Origin: Emydura subglobosa
Taxonomy: Eukaryota > Chordata > Testudines > Chelidae
NCBI GenBank assembly: GCA_007922225.1
Contig: ML680055.1
Span: 2,859,517-2,923,516 of the forward strand
Reading direction: 5' to 3'
DNA length: 64,000 bases
Below, piece after piece: positions 1 to 11,120 of this stretch; position 1 is the first letter of the stretch, and each line of letters starts with the position of its first letter. The notes under the pieces were generated by a model. That model had not been told where the DNA came from. It did not search any database and saw only the letters and a list, made by a program, of their open reading frames with translations. The position numbers were made by a program, and so were the translations under genes.

Positions 1-3000
1 CAAAAATCAATTTTTTTAAGAAATGAAATATTTCAACAAATTTCTGTCAAAACGTCAGTTCAAAAATAGTTCTGACACACAAAGAGGGGGCCCGTTTCAA
101 ACTCCCTAGTGAACCCAACTTGGAATTTTCAAATATTTTTGTGAAACAGGTGGTGGGTTTTTTTCATTTTTGGGATCTGTCCATGCCCAGCCCGCCCCAG
201 AAAACAATAGTTAACCTAAAAGTGGGCTCTCTACAGAAGGACTGACTCCGCAGAAGAGAGCTCTTACATTATGGCAGCATTCAGAGGCCACGGTTGCTAG
301 ATGATGAACATAAAAGATAAACATCTTTGCCCCAAAGATCCAGGGTGAAATCCTGGCTCTGTTGAAATCAATGACCAAGCACCAATTCTTCTGTTTTAGA
401 TAATTACGTGGTCCCTCATTAACAAAATCACTGCCCACCTCACAAGCCCCCTCTGAATAGGATTATTAGCCTTATTACATAGGTAGTCACTAAGACCCAG
501 GGAGCCCACACACCTTGGCCAAGGTCCCCCAACAGAGAAAGGAATCAAACCTGCATCTCTAGAACGTCAGTTTAGTTACGCTAGCCACTGGACCATGCCT
601 ACCTCTGCTGCTATCAGGGGAGCCAGTCTAAGAAGGTATGTGACAGAGAGTCAGTGGTATAGAAACAGGCAATTAACAGATATTTTGGTTCATGGAAAAT
701 TAAAATAAAAGGAACTGGAGAAAAATTTATTTCAGGCTGAACCAAAAATGAAACTTTCCAAAATTTTTGGCAAATTGAAAAGCTTAAAAAAAAAATTGTT
801 TTGGCTCAAAAATGCAACTGCTCGTTTTTTTCTGCGATTTTGTTTTGTTTTGACCAAAACAGGTTGACAAAATGGATTCAAATTCACAAGCCATTTCGGC
901 ATTGCCAAATTCGCATTTGTTTCCACAGAAGAGAAGGTTTGAGCAAAAAAAACCCAACAATTCCAGCTCTGGTTTGGTGTACAATCGCCAGCCAGTGGGT
1001 TGCTCTAGGAGAAAGCCTAAAGTCTCCAGCCCTTCCTTGTTATGGACAGCCCAGATTTAGCCCATTTCACAGCATACGTGGTACTCACCCCAGCCGATCA
1101 GGGTGTACCACCAAAAATATCTCTTGTCAGAGGTGAAGGTGAGCAGCAGCAGTGTCTGCAGGTACATGCCCTCCACCAGGAGCCAGTAGAAGTTGGCCAG
1201 CACTGAGTACTGGAAGAAGGCAATGGCCACTTTGCAGTTTACCTAGTAAGGAAGAGAGGAAAAGGTTCACATGGACATGTCTCAGCGCCTGCTCACCCGC
1301 AGGTTGATGCATCCTTCCTGGCCCTGGAAGGAGTGAACCCCATCTGCTGAGCACCTCTTACCGTTGACATTGTGCAGTGATCGATGGCCTGGTCTGCGAA
1401 GAGCACGGCATCTTTGATGAACACGGCAGCCCCCCGTAATATGAAGGAGGCAAAGAAGTGGATGTGGATGGAATTCCTGGTGCAGTGAAGCTTCCTGCGG
1501 AAAGGAGACAAGCCCAGGGGCTCTGCGTTCTTTGCGGCAAACACAGACATACGGTCAGGGCCGGGCCTCGCCCGCACCTTCCGCTCTTAGGGGCAAATTC
1601 AGCACAGCCTGCTGGAGATGTGGGGCTGCATGAGGGATGAATTTGACACGGACTGTGCTGGAGATGGATATAGCACCGATGGCCATTACTTCATAGAGGT
1701 TAAAGCGAGAGGCGACCATTAGACCATCTAGACTCACCCCCCGTATAGCACAGGCCATTGCATTTCCCTCGGGACTAGTCACTAAAGCATTTCAGTGTCT
1801 CAACACGGAGCAGCAGTGTGGCATTGGCAGAGACCTGGGAATTGACTAGGTGAGATATGCCCTGGTGATCGCTGCATTCAATCCACGCCCCAGGATGCAG
1901 AGGAAAATGGCTGCCTGCTCCGCCCCACAACCAAGTCCCTCACTCTGCCCTGGGGGGAATTCCTCCTGGTCCCAGATCTGGCAGCTCAGTTTGCCCCTGA
2001 GCGTGTGAGCAAGACCCAGCCAGGCATCGAGGCAGAGGATTCTCGGAAGCACCTCAGAGCACTGGCCCCTCAAAGATTCTGTTTGGTGAACACCTGAGCA
2101 GATCAGATGTGCTCCAACAGTTCTGGGATCAGTGGCAGAGGTGATCGGTTCCAAACCATAGCCTGGAAGTCTACACAGTGACTCATAGCCTTTAAGGTCA
2201 GAAGGGACCATCGTGTTCATCTCGTCTGACCTCCTGCACATCGCAGGCCACACAACCTCACCTACCCACTCCTGTAATAGACCCCGAACCTCTGGCTGAG
2301 TTACTGACATCCTCAGATCACGGTTTAAAGACTTCAAGTGACAGAGAATCCACCATTTACACTAGTTTAAACCTACAAGTGACCCGTGCCCCCTGCCGCA
2401 GAGGAAGGCAAAAAAACCCCCAGGGTCTCTGCCAATCTGACCCGAGGTAAAATTCCTTTCCAACCCCAAATACGGCGATCAGTTAGACCCTGAGCATGTG
2501 GGCAAGACCCACCAGCCAGACACCTGAGAAAGGAACCCATTTCTTTTCTTTACCAAAAGGACGGGAGCTCTGGCAGGAGATGTTGGGTGGCAGATGAATC
2601 CCTTAGCTAGGTTTTCCTGGCTGTACTAGCAGGACTGCAGGCTCCAGCTCTGACATCTCATAGATTCAGCCCTATGGAACTCTGGCTCTGGGCTGCAGAT
2701 CTGTCTTTCGGGAACACGGAGGGTCATTTCTGAAGAGCATATAACCCGGCCAACGGCTGCGGCACAGGGTCCAGACAATGCTGGTGTAGCTGTTGTCTGG
2801 AAAGAAGACCCAGGATCCAGGGATTTGTGGTCTGCAGTGCACAGGCAGACCGGCCGGCAGTAAATGGAAGAGAAGACAGCTCTTTGCTCTCACCAGCGGA
2901 TGTGCAGATGGTGACATGCCAGCCAAGTCATGCCAAAAATCAAAGGGAAATGGATGATACTGAACTGCAATGCTGCGTGGTGCCCCTATACCACAGTCTC

Positions 3001-6000
3001 TAGTGGCACCGTCTCCTGAGTCTCTGATCCTGAGGCTAGGAGGGTCCCATCTATCGTTGCCACAAGACCAGGCGTGGGTTTCTGTTGGATGAGAACTCAC
3101 AGCGCCCAAGCCATCTCTGCATCCATGAAGCAGTCAGCGGCACCAAAGTCGAACTTCCTCTCCCCTCCCCAGGCTTCAATAGTATTTCCAGGCCAATCGG
3201 CGGTGCCCTGTCAGTCAGCCCAGCGTGGCTGGCACGTCCTCTGCTGTGTGGACCACCTGCCAAGTGCAACTACAGCCAGAGCCGTGAGGCACCAACATAG
3301 AGATGGCTGCTGCCCCAGGACTCTGTAACCCCACGTTCTTGACCTGCTGCTCCCCGCAAGGGGGAAGGAGGAGACTTTCCCTAGGGACAAGTTATCCCAC
3401 CTTGCACCTTCCTCTGACGCAGCTGCTTCTAGCCCTCTTGAAGACAGGACCCCAACCTAGATGGACACCTGGTCTGATTCAGCCTTCCAAACGCCGGATT
3501 CCTAACCTGTCCATCAAATCGTATCCTGTTTCCCTGGCTCGCCCTTGTCTAACACGTCTATCACCCATCCTTCTCTTCCCTTCGTTTCTTTTCCTGGGGT
3601 ATAGGTGTTAGATGTAATTAATGAAACCACAGGATAGCCATGCTGGGGCGGGGGGAGGGGGAAATTGCTACGTTAATTTCAGATCTATACCCAGGGGGCT
3701 TGAACGCTCAGCCTTTATAGCCAGAGACCCCCAAGGCCCCAACACTGAATAGTGGCCCAGAGAGCTCTAGTTTCTACTTCGCGACAAGGTGGATCCGTTA
3801 TCCCCAGATACAACAGACAGCGCATTACGAGGACAGAAGCATTCAAACATTGACCACAAAGATTGCAGAGTTCAAGTCACGCCTGTTCCCTGCAGGCCGT
3901 TTCTCAGATGGGCTTCGCTTCTTCAGCTAGAACTGAGAAGCAAAACATGAATTTCTCTCATCTCTGACATCATCTGAGTGACCAGCGCTTGGCAGTGTCG
4001 GGGTAAGACCAGCTGGATCTGCAGAGGTGGCGTCAGGTATTTTGTGCTGTGATTTATTACTGTTCAAATAACGGGGCAGTGAATTGTCTCTGAGTCTCCC
4101 ACCTGCATGGACACCAGCGTGAAACGCTGCCAGATCGGAACGCTGGATTTTCCCCGCACTTTGCCTGGGGGGGAATGAAGGCTCCAAGTGCAGGTTGGTG
4201 GAGAATGGGGCCTTTGTAATCAGTGCAGCTCAGATGTTATATGGAGAGGACAGGCTGATCTGGCACATACCTCGGGTCTCCGAGGACGGGCATGGACTCG
4301 AGCAGTTAGCCCATGGGGTCCTTTGTGCCGCCGCGCCCATGCTGCTCTTTGCAGCGCTAGCCCATTCAAAGAGAGCATGTGTATGTCTACCCACAGTGGA
4401 GATTACCCGCCCCCCCCCAGCACCCCAGCTCCAGTGTAGATGGACCCTGACCTGGCAGCGGCCTACAGGCGCCATGTCCCTGCTCTGTATCTGTGCGTGG
4501 GTGGGGGGCAGATTCCATCTTACAGCCCCCCCTTTGCCTTTGCCTGTAAGCATCCCTCTTTCCTCCCAGCAGTAAGGGGCTCCCACATTCTCCCCATGCC
4601 CCCACTGGCTCAGCACTGCCTGCTACAGCTCCTGCTCTGCTTGGCTTGTGTCACGCTTCACCACGAACGCCCGGAACCTAAGTCTGTGAGCAACTGGGCC
4701 CGGGAGCGGAGCTGGCGGCCGGCAGGGGGCTCAGCTGCTGCCTGCCCTGCCCCAGCGTGCGGAGCCCTACCTGAAGCAGGAGAAGATGCCGACGGCCAGG
4801 AGCAGAGCAGCCAGGGAAGCGGAGTAGCCGCAGGTATAAAGCACCTTCACGGTGGCAAAGTAGGCCTCCTGGAGGAGAAACGCACAGCCGAGTTACCAGG
4901 TCCCGGCGGCAGAGCCAGGCAGGTGTGTGGACATTAAGGCACAGCTGTGCAGCCAGGAGCACCACTGACCCTCTGGAGACTCAGCTCCCTGCCGCGCAGT
5001 GGGTGGTGGGGAAGGGGTGACACGCTGCGGGCAGACTGCGGGCCCTGCTGCATTCATGCTATCGTCCATGAGGGCCCAGGGGGACCCGGACTGCCCCAGA
5101 GAGACCCCGGCAAGCCGCCCACCAGCCCCAGGGGACCCAGCCTTCCCATTAAGTGGGACACAGCTGGCTGCAGACATGGGCCCTCCCCGGTGTTTAATTA
5201 GTGCCGGGCTGGTTCATTTTTAAACAACATTTCCGTAAAGCGGCCGCCTTGCAGCGGGGGGAGCAGCCCCCGCCCCACGCCCCAGCACCGACCCCGGCTG
5301 CACTTACCTTGGCTTCTGTGTCCTTACTGCTGCCATTCAGCTCGCAGGCCTTGTGGTACGACGGGCTTTGGTCGCTCCAGCCAGACTCCGTGCAGTTCCT
5401 GCTTATCAACGCTGCAGTGACAAAGCCAAGGTCTTACAAGGACCTTTCCCTCGACCCCCAGATCCTGGCTCGGCCCCCAACCCTCTGCTTGGCTGCAGTT
5501 AAAGTTAAAGCTGTATTCTGCCCAGCTTTGAAATAATAATAATACCCGGCTTGTATCTAGCACTTCTCATCAGGAGATCTCGCATCACTATCCTCATTTT
5601 ACAGACGGGGAAAGTGAGGCACAGATCAGCAAAGCAATTCACCAAGGTCACCCAGCAGCAGAGCCAGGAATAAAACTTGCCCCAGGCCCATGCGCTTTTG
5701 ACTGGGCCCTTCTGCTGCCCAGGGGTAACGGGTGAAGGTGCATGTCCAGGGCACCACTGCCCGGAGTCACAGCACCACACTACACAGGTCAGGAAACACG
5801 GGCAGCGAACCAGGCTGAACGGAAGAGCTTTGCTTTCTGGTGCCCTTTACATCAGACCGTCCTCCCCCGGCTCGCTCTGTGACGATGGCGTTTGAAGTGG
5901 CCTATTAAATTTGTTAAATTCAGCTTCTGCCCCTGCCCCTTCAAGGCGGGGTGGAATTTGAGAGGCTGCCCGGAAGGCTGCAGGGCACTGGGATGGCACG

Positions 6001-7125
6001 GCTAGGGCCCAGCAGCAGCTTCTCCCTCGTCCTCTGCACATGTCCCGCTCCTAACGGTGCGGAGCGCCCCCGCCTGTTCAGGGCCAGGGTGCGCATGAAT
6101 TGGTCCCAAGGGGTGACCCGGTCCCACGACACCCTCTTCTGACCCTGCTGGCTAGCCTGGTGCCCTCTTTCTCTCTCCGCTGTGTCTCTTAGTGTCTGCC
6201 CCTGCTGTCCAGAAGGGTCACTCCACCTGCAGGCAGACACAGGACTGCCCATGGGAAAAGCCCTCTCCTTCCTTCGGGCAGCCCCTTTCCCTGTATCAGC
6301 AGTCGGAAAGGCCTGTAGAGCTAAGGGACTGGCAGGATTAGAGACCCCACTTCCAGCCCTGGAGGAGAGGGCGCCATGGAGAAAGCCAGGGCACATGCTG
6401 CTGCTGCTGCAGAGACACAGGGAGCTGAGACACGGCTGGGGGCTGGCGCTGGAAGCAGCCTGTGGGCCTGTTCCACACGGCACCTGAAGCCAGAACCAGC
6501 CAGAGCCCAAAGGGGAGGAGGCACCTGGCTGGCGGCTGGGCGATGGAGGCACTTGGGCTGCGTCTCCACTGATGAAGGTGTGGGGCGATTCCTGGATGAA
6601 TCCCTGCCCTCCCCAAGGGCCGTAGGAGCGGCCTCCGCTAGAATGGAGCAAACCCCTGATCTTTCGGTTCGGTGACCAAAGAAAAACACTTTTGTTTGGG
6701 ATCGAATGAAACGTTTCCCTGCATCTGAGACCGAAATGGCCAAAGCAAAACTTTTCAGCTTTTTAAAAATATTCTTCCTTTTTTTTTTCCTATTCACTGA
6801 ATTTCTCCAGAATTCGTGGGCCGTCTCAGAGCCCCGTAAAAATTCATTTTTGTGTGAACTGACTGTTAGCTGAAAGAAATTCACCCAACTCTAGTCTGCC
6901 CCCCCCAGCAAGGGATGGGAGAGGGGACTCGACTACCCGAGCACAGAGCACAGAGCACGGTGGCTTTGAGGGGGACCAGCCCCTTTGCTAGAGGACTGTG
7001 GGGTCCCAGCACCGCACCTTGTGATTTTTTGAATACTTGAAAGATCTTTGGACAGGTCACAGCTCGGGACTGGCCAATTGACACCGCCGACCAGCAGCTG
7101 AAGCCATCCCAATCCGTCCGGCAAC
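1..7125 (-). CDS. GHRHR2: Class B1 (secretin-family) GPCR, GHRH-receptor-like; partial, runs off the left edge
   Basis: This is a plasma-membrane peptide-hormone receptor of the kind that couples to Gs and cAMP. Five minus-strand exons (7018-7125, 5308-5411, 4771-4868, 1362-1494, 1089-1242; 597 coding bases) join in frame with no stop. In order they give the hormone-binding ectodomain (WDGFSCW, then NCT and SGWS), TM1 ([10 protein letters not shown]), the ICL1 signature [10 protein letters not shown]2 ([16 protein letters not shown]), the ECL1 cysteine (DHC), TM3 ([12 protein letters not shown]) and TM4 start (GWG). Exon sizes 108/104/98/133/154 and their phases fit class B receptors. Family membership is firm. 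The GHRH-receptor assignment rests on resemblance to remembered GHRHR and PAC1 sequences and on PRR29 being a neighbour; VIP, PACAP or PRP receptors are the alternatives. TM5-TM7 and the tail would lie left of base 1. The signal-peptide exon was not found. Confidence 0.8.
465..600 (-). repeat. MIR-like SINE fragment
   Basis: It contains the antisense MIR core order CCTTGGCCAAGGTC, then a GGAATCAAACCTGCATCTCT block and a tRNA-like tail (GCCACTGGACCATGCCT). Confidence 0.6.
705..980. repeat. A/T-rich interspersed repeat, unclassified
   Basis: The stretch is rich in AAAATTTT-type words (TTCCAAAATTTTTGGC and similar) around short G/C islands. Similar stretches occur at 1-180, 6660-6890, 24570-24690 and 46680-46850, so it is probably one old interspersed family. 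No TIRs were identified. Confidence 0.35.
1089..1242 (-). CDS. GHRHR2: GPCR exon: TM3, ICL2, start of TM4
   Basis: 154 bp, acceptor CTTACTAG and donor GGG|GTGAGTAC reading from the minus strand; phase 0 in, phase 1 out. It encodes [27 protein letters not shown] and, at the end, [11 protein letters not shown]. The TM3 NF.WLLVEG.YL motif and the closing GWG are diagnostic for class B. The next exon (TM4-TM5) must lie left of the window or is too diverged to see in bases 1-1080. Confidence 0.87.
1362..1494 (-). CDS. GHRHR2: GPCR exon: ICL1, TM2, ECL1
   Basis: 133 bp, acceptor CTTTCCGCAG and donor ACG|GTAAGA; phase 2 in, phase 0 out. It encodes [20 protein letters not shown] and continues through [10 protein letters not shown] to DHCTMST. 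R-LHC-RN is the invariant ICL1 of class B receptors. The DHC cysteine forms the ECL1-ECL2 disulfide in the family. The following intron is only 119 bp. Confidence 0.87.
1700..2065 (-). repeat. CR1 LINE 3'-end relic
   Basis: The antisense CR1 3'-UTR words are CGACCATTAGACCATCTAGA and, further right, the GGGGAATTCCTCCTGGTCCC and GAGCGTGTGAGCAAGACC blocks. The same blocks recur in the neighbouring copy at 2185-2550. The middle of the copy is degraded. Confidence 0.5.
2185..2550 (-). repeat. CR1 LINE 3'-end fragment
   Basis: It begins TTTAAGGTCAGAAGGGACCA, continues through the GTCTGACCTCCTGCACATC block and ends near GAGCATGTGGGCAAGACC. This is the usual antisense CR1 3' UTR, and it lies inside the receptor intron. 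Confidence 0.75.
4771..4868 (-). CDS. GHRHR2: GPCR exon: TM1
   Basis: 98 bp, acceptor CTCCTCCAG and donor CAG|GTAGGG; phase 0 in, phase 2 out. It encodes [18 protein letters not shown] and then a leucine- and alanine-rich TM1 ending in FR. The YF.TVK..YT..S pattern is the class B TM1 signature and is nearest to GHRH receptors (YFSTVKIIYT). Confidence 0.83.
5308..5411 (-). CDS. GHRHR2: GPCR exon: end of ectodomain
   Basis: 104 bp, from a CACTGCAG acceptor to an AAG|GTAAGTG donor; phase 1 in, phase 0 out. It encodes [21 protein letters not shown], with a likely N-glycosylation site (NCT), the conserved GWS motif and the last ectodomain cysteine. It continues into a short polar linker before TM1. 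Confidence 0.82.
5530..5685 (-). repeat. MIR-like SINE
   Basis: Antisense MIR: CATTTTACAGACGGGGAAAG, GTGAGGCACAG, then CCAAGGTCACCCAGCAG and an AGAGCCAGGAATAAAAC tail. It lies just upstream of the 5411 exon start on the minus strand. Confidence 0.8.
6660..6890. repeat. A/T-rich interspersed repeat
   Basis: Diverged repeat with TTTCGGTTCGGTG, a T-rich core and GCTGAAAGAAATTCACCCAA at its end. It is similar in texture to the A/T-rich repeat at 705-980 and sits in the receptor intron. Confidence 0.3.
7018..7125 (-). CDS. GHRHR2: GPCR exon: N-terminal hormone-binding domain, second part
   Basis: 108 bp. The exon starts after a TTCTCCCAG acceptor and ends at AAG|GTGCGG. It begins in phase 1 and ends in phase 1. 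It encodes [12 protein letters not shown] followed by VTCPKIF, the Asp, Trp and Cys pattern of the class B hormone-receptor domain (WDxxxCW...CP). The matching exon in mammalian GHRHR is also about 108 bp, as I recall it. A 1,606-bp intron follows. Confidence 0.8.
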
Positions 7126-7867
7126 CTGGGAGAACCAAGGACAATGTTAGCGTTGGTGTTGAAAATGAGCAAGTCTCCGGAGAGCGGCATCCATAATATG
7201 ATGGGGATCCGGGCATGTCACCCCCAAAAGATAGCGGGGTCATCAGCTGCCACCCCATGGCCTCTCCTCGTCAATATGCAGCGCCCCCATCTGCAGAGAG
7301 GTTACCCCACCGCAGCTCCCTTCTCTCCAGTCCTGGGCCGACTCACTGCAGTCAGTAAAGGAGAAATTTCACACCAGATCCTCAGTGAGGTGTAAGAAAT
7401 AAAACCAGAGGCGATGCTTCCACGTGCTGTTGTTCAACGCGAAAGGCAGGGGAGGCTGCGGCAGTGTCACAGCCTCCGAATTCGGCTGGTGGCTTCCCAC
7501 CTCCACAACCGGGGGTGTCGTTGTTCTGGAAGAGGACAACAGCTGCACCGGAGCAAGCTGTTCTTTAAAGGTTTGATCCTCTGGACTCCTTCCTTGTCCA
7601 TGCGACCCCCCTGTGGGAATTAGGACACACGCAGCATCGGGGAGGGGGTGTGTGCAGTGGAGAGGGTCTCTCACTTATGTGATGATTCCTAAATTCATAG
7701 GAAGCCAGACAAAATACAGATACCCTAGAGCCAATGGGAATAAATCCTGCTCAAAGGAGCAGTCATTTCTTTTCTTGAAGTCTGACAACAGCTAGATTTG
7801 CTGTGTCAGGGCCATGCAGCCCTTGACAAACATTAAATAATCAACCAATTAGTCCACCCAGTGCAAT

Positions 7868-7985
7868 AGGCAAGTATTATTATCGCACTGAGAACAAGCA
7901 GTTAAATGACTGTCCCAAGGCCACACACTTCAGTGGCAGAGCCAGGCCTAGAACTGAGGAGTTTCTATGGTCTACTGCCACGTGT
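7868..7985 (-). repeat. MIR-like SINE fragment
   Basis: Antisense MIR: ATTATTATCGCACTGAG, TGTCCCAAGGCCACACAC and TGGCAGAGCCAGGCCTAGAA. Confidence 0.7.
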
Positions 7986-7999
7986 GTCCCTGTAGACCA

Positions 8000-9524
8000 T
8001 GGCTCTGGAGTGGAAAATAGCTTCCTATTTGCAAAGGGAAGACAAGTCCTGCAGCCAAATAGGATTCCCTCCTAACAGCATAGTTACAAGATCCCCCAAG
8101 ACCATATTCACTTTCCTATAGCTACTCGGCGTTGGTTGGGCTTGGTCCAGTTTGATTGGCACTAAAAATAGTTCTGTCCTACCTGTTTGTTACTCGGACA
8201 ATGTGTTTTGTCTTGTGCGCTTTACACCACAAAAATAATGTGAAAAAACCACCATGTGCAGCTGGGTTCCACATAACCATAGATACCAGAGCTGTGTGAA
8301 AAGCAGAATCTCAGCCCTGGGAGGAATTCTGATATTCAGGGCTGGTTATCAGCATTCAAGCAAATAAAAGTCAGTGAACCACTTTTCACGCTAACGTGGA
8401 TCAAAAATGAAACCCGCATCTGATTATGTTTCAGAACATAAGGTTTGTTGGGGTTTTTTTTAAGTTTAAAAAAAACAAAACCAGGAGAAGCAAGAGATAT
8501 TTACGCAGAAAACTGCTCAGTGAATTGCTTGCACCGATTTTCACCAGCTTTTTGATTTTTGAAGTAAACACTCATAAATTCCCAGGAAATTTTAAACAAA
8601 ATAAAGAGCAAAAATGAAGGGCCTTAGCTGTGCTGTACGCTGAGCTCGGCACCATGGATCAGCGGCTCTTTAATGTCAGGCAGAGCAGGTTTGCACCAGC
8701 AATTTATTGCAACAGTTACCCCCACAAAATCCTTCCTGGACCTGTGATAAACCCCAGGCCGCAGGAGGGTGGCAGGTGGTGTGCAGTACAGGAGCAGGAA
8801 ATGCGGAGGAACAGGGCAATCTGTGTGTTCCTTTCCCCATTTAAACCAGGGGCTTCATAACCCCAGAAGGAGGCAGCAGCACGGCTTGGCAAAGAGATTC
8901 CCCTGGCTGGCAGTGGCTCCTCTCAGCTCTGCTGGGTGCTGCGTGTGGAGAGCAGAGTACCACGGGCAGCCCGTCTCACTTGGAGAGGGGGAAGGAGTCA
9001 TCTTACCCAGGGCCCTTCGGTCTCTGCACCCTCCCCTGTCGTATCTGGCTGTGGGCGCTGTCGGGCACGGAGCCAAGAGCCGCTGGGCCCCGGCTCTGGT
9101 CAGGGATGGCAATTCCTGCGCGCCTGCCGCTGGGTGCAGCCTGGTCCCTGCCAAAGGCAGGCACATTGCCCCTCAGAAGTGCTGTCGTGAGCCAGAGGCT
9201 GACGATCAGCGCAGGGAGGGTTCAGCAGGATCCGGAGAGGACGACAGAGCCCAGGAATTCCCCTCCCTCTGTCTGGGAGCCCATCACTGCCCAACCCAGC
9301 CACTGGGGTGTCCATCACCCGCCCAGGCAGCCAGCCCACAGAGCAGCTGGGCCACTTCCGTCCCCCACTGCAGGGAGGAGAGAGCAGCAGGGAGCAATGA
9401 GTGCAGGGGGAGTCACCGCAGGCTGACGGGTTTATTGCCTTCATTAGCCTCTTCTTCGCCCTGCGAGCGAGGGGGGGATGGTTACGGAAGGAGAGGCGAC
9501 AGTGAACTCAAACGAACACTGGCA

Positions 9525-9561
<37 letters not shown>

Positions 9562-11120
9562 GACGCTCACATGCGTGTGTGCGTGTCACTCAGTGACACC
9601 AGACTGCGGGACGGGCAGGCCCTTTTCCCCCAGGAGTGCCCTGTGCCCTCCACTCCAGGCTGCCCTCCCTGCCGTTAGCAGGGGTCCGAAATCACTAAGG
9701 CCTCAATGCCTGCGTCGGCCCCACGTGCTCCCCAGGCTCCCACCGCACAGACAGACGGTGCCTGCGTGCCCCCTGCCCCCCAAGACGCTGCCCTCCTCTG
9801 TCTGCCTGGCGAGGCGATCAGGGATTGGAGCCCGCACTGGGCTGGGCAGTGCCAAGCGTCCATGGCAGAGGAGCGAACCCAGGGCGCTGCCCCCCTGGAG
9901 CTTCCTTAGGGAGCAGAACCCCTGGGGAAGCTGCCCCCAGCTGGGCTGGTCTCCCCTTTCCCCAGGGCGAGCCCGGCTGGGCTATTGCTCAGCAGTGCAG
10001 GGCAGGAGTGGCCTAGCATGAACTATTTATACCAGGCGCGGCTCCGGGAGCCCCCTCCGCCCAGAAACTAACACAGGCCCTGGAGCAGCGATTCAAGCAG
10101 GATCAGCTGAGTGGCGTTAGCTTGGCTTCACTGATCCAGAGACAAAGAAAAGCGCCCTGGCTCCCCACACCCCGCCAGGGCCCAGGGGACACAAACAACC
10201 ATACAGCCCCCCAGCAAACGCCGAATTGGCTCCTCCAGCTCCGCGCTGCCCCTACAGAAGGCCCCCCCACACACACACAGGGACATCGTGGGGCAGATGG
10301 GCTAGAGGAGGGAGGGGCAGGAAGAGGCATGACTGGGGCACGGCCCAGAGACCATGGCATCAGGGTCACAGGTCCGAGGCTGCACTGCTCTGTGTTGGGG
10401 GCGCAATGTTTGGTCTGCAATGTTTATATAACGAGCAGGAACATCCGCCCGGGAGCCCAAATCCAAGAGCAAATCTCTGCTTCCTTTCCCCTAAGAAGAC
10501 GTGTGGATCCCAGCAAGAGGCTTTTCCTCCCACAATTTTCCTTCTGAGTGGCGCTGCTGAACTTAAATGAAAACTTCCCGGAGTGAGGAACTGTTTAGCT
10601 TTATGAAGTATTGGCGGGTGTCTGTGTTTCGCTGCCTGTGTGCGCGCTGCACAACTGCTGGAAAGGATTTTGAGGCTGTGGCCACCAGGCGGCCGGGGCC
10701 AGGCATCCCCAGGCACAAACGATGATAGTTCACAATTAACTCATGAGTCGTGGCACAGCAGAGCAGAGGCACTAGGAACATCTTAGCACCTTGGTGCCTG
10801 GGACAGATTTTCAACACAGCTGGCCAACAAGACAGAAAGGGCCTGATCCCTGACTGCCGCGTCGACTGGTATGAAGTTGCTGAAAGGTTTTGATTTAAAA
10901 AATACAACCACTTTAACCCAGACACATCTCCGGCCGCATTCTCTGCCCACCTCTGGGCCTTCGCATCCTCAGCTCTGTCTTTGAAAGTGACTTGCAAAGG
11001 CTCTTTCTTTTTTTAAATGAGGTTTGTGACCCATTTTGCTTCTTTTTTAGGCATAAAAAGCGATTTAAGGGATTAAAAATCAGCACTATATAATCAGCAC
11101 TATATAATCCTCAGGGAGGC
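8000..11120. other. Non-coding stretch; no gene recognised
   Basis: Long open frames at 8.8-10.6 kb are GC-rich and low complexity, with no domain or plausible splice structure. The only clear feature is the TG microsatellite at 9526-9558. A 17-bp tandem duplication (AATCAGCACTATATAAT type) lies near 11078-11110. Confidence 0.5.
9526..9558. repeat. (TG)n microsatellite
   Basis: About 16 uninterrupted TG units, followed by further TG-rich sequence to about 9585. Confidence 0.95.

Larger units (their letters stand above)
1495..4770 (-). other. Receptor intron between the TM1 and TM2 exons, with CR1 fragments
   Basis: This 3.3-kb intron is bounded by the phase-2 TM1 donor and the TM2 acceptor. 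It holds antisense CR1 3'-end relics at about 1.7-2.55 kb. I see no other recognisable element; the ORFs at 2.7-4.6 kb do not resemble exons. Confidence 0.6.

Noticed and set aside
4195..4575. 126-codon frame as an extra receptor exon
   Set aside because: It is on the opposite strand to the receptor, has no class B features, and lies within the TM1-TM2 intron.
8769..9563. 264-codon frame ending in a valine/cysteine run
   Set aside because: The end is the TG microsatellite in translation and the rest has no domain.
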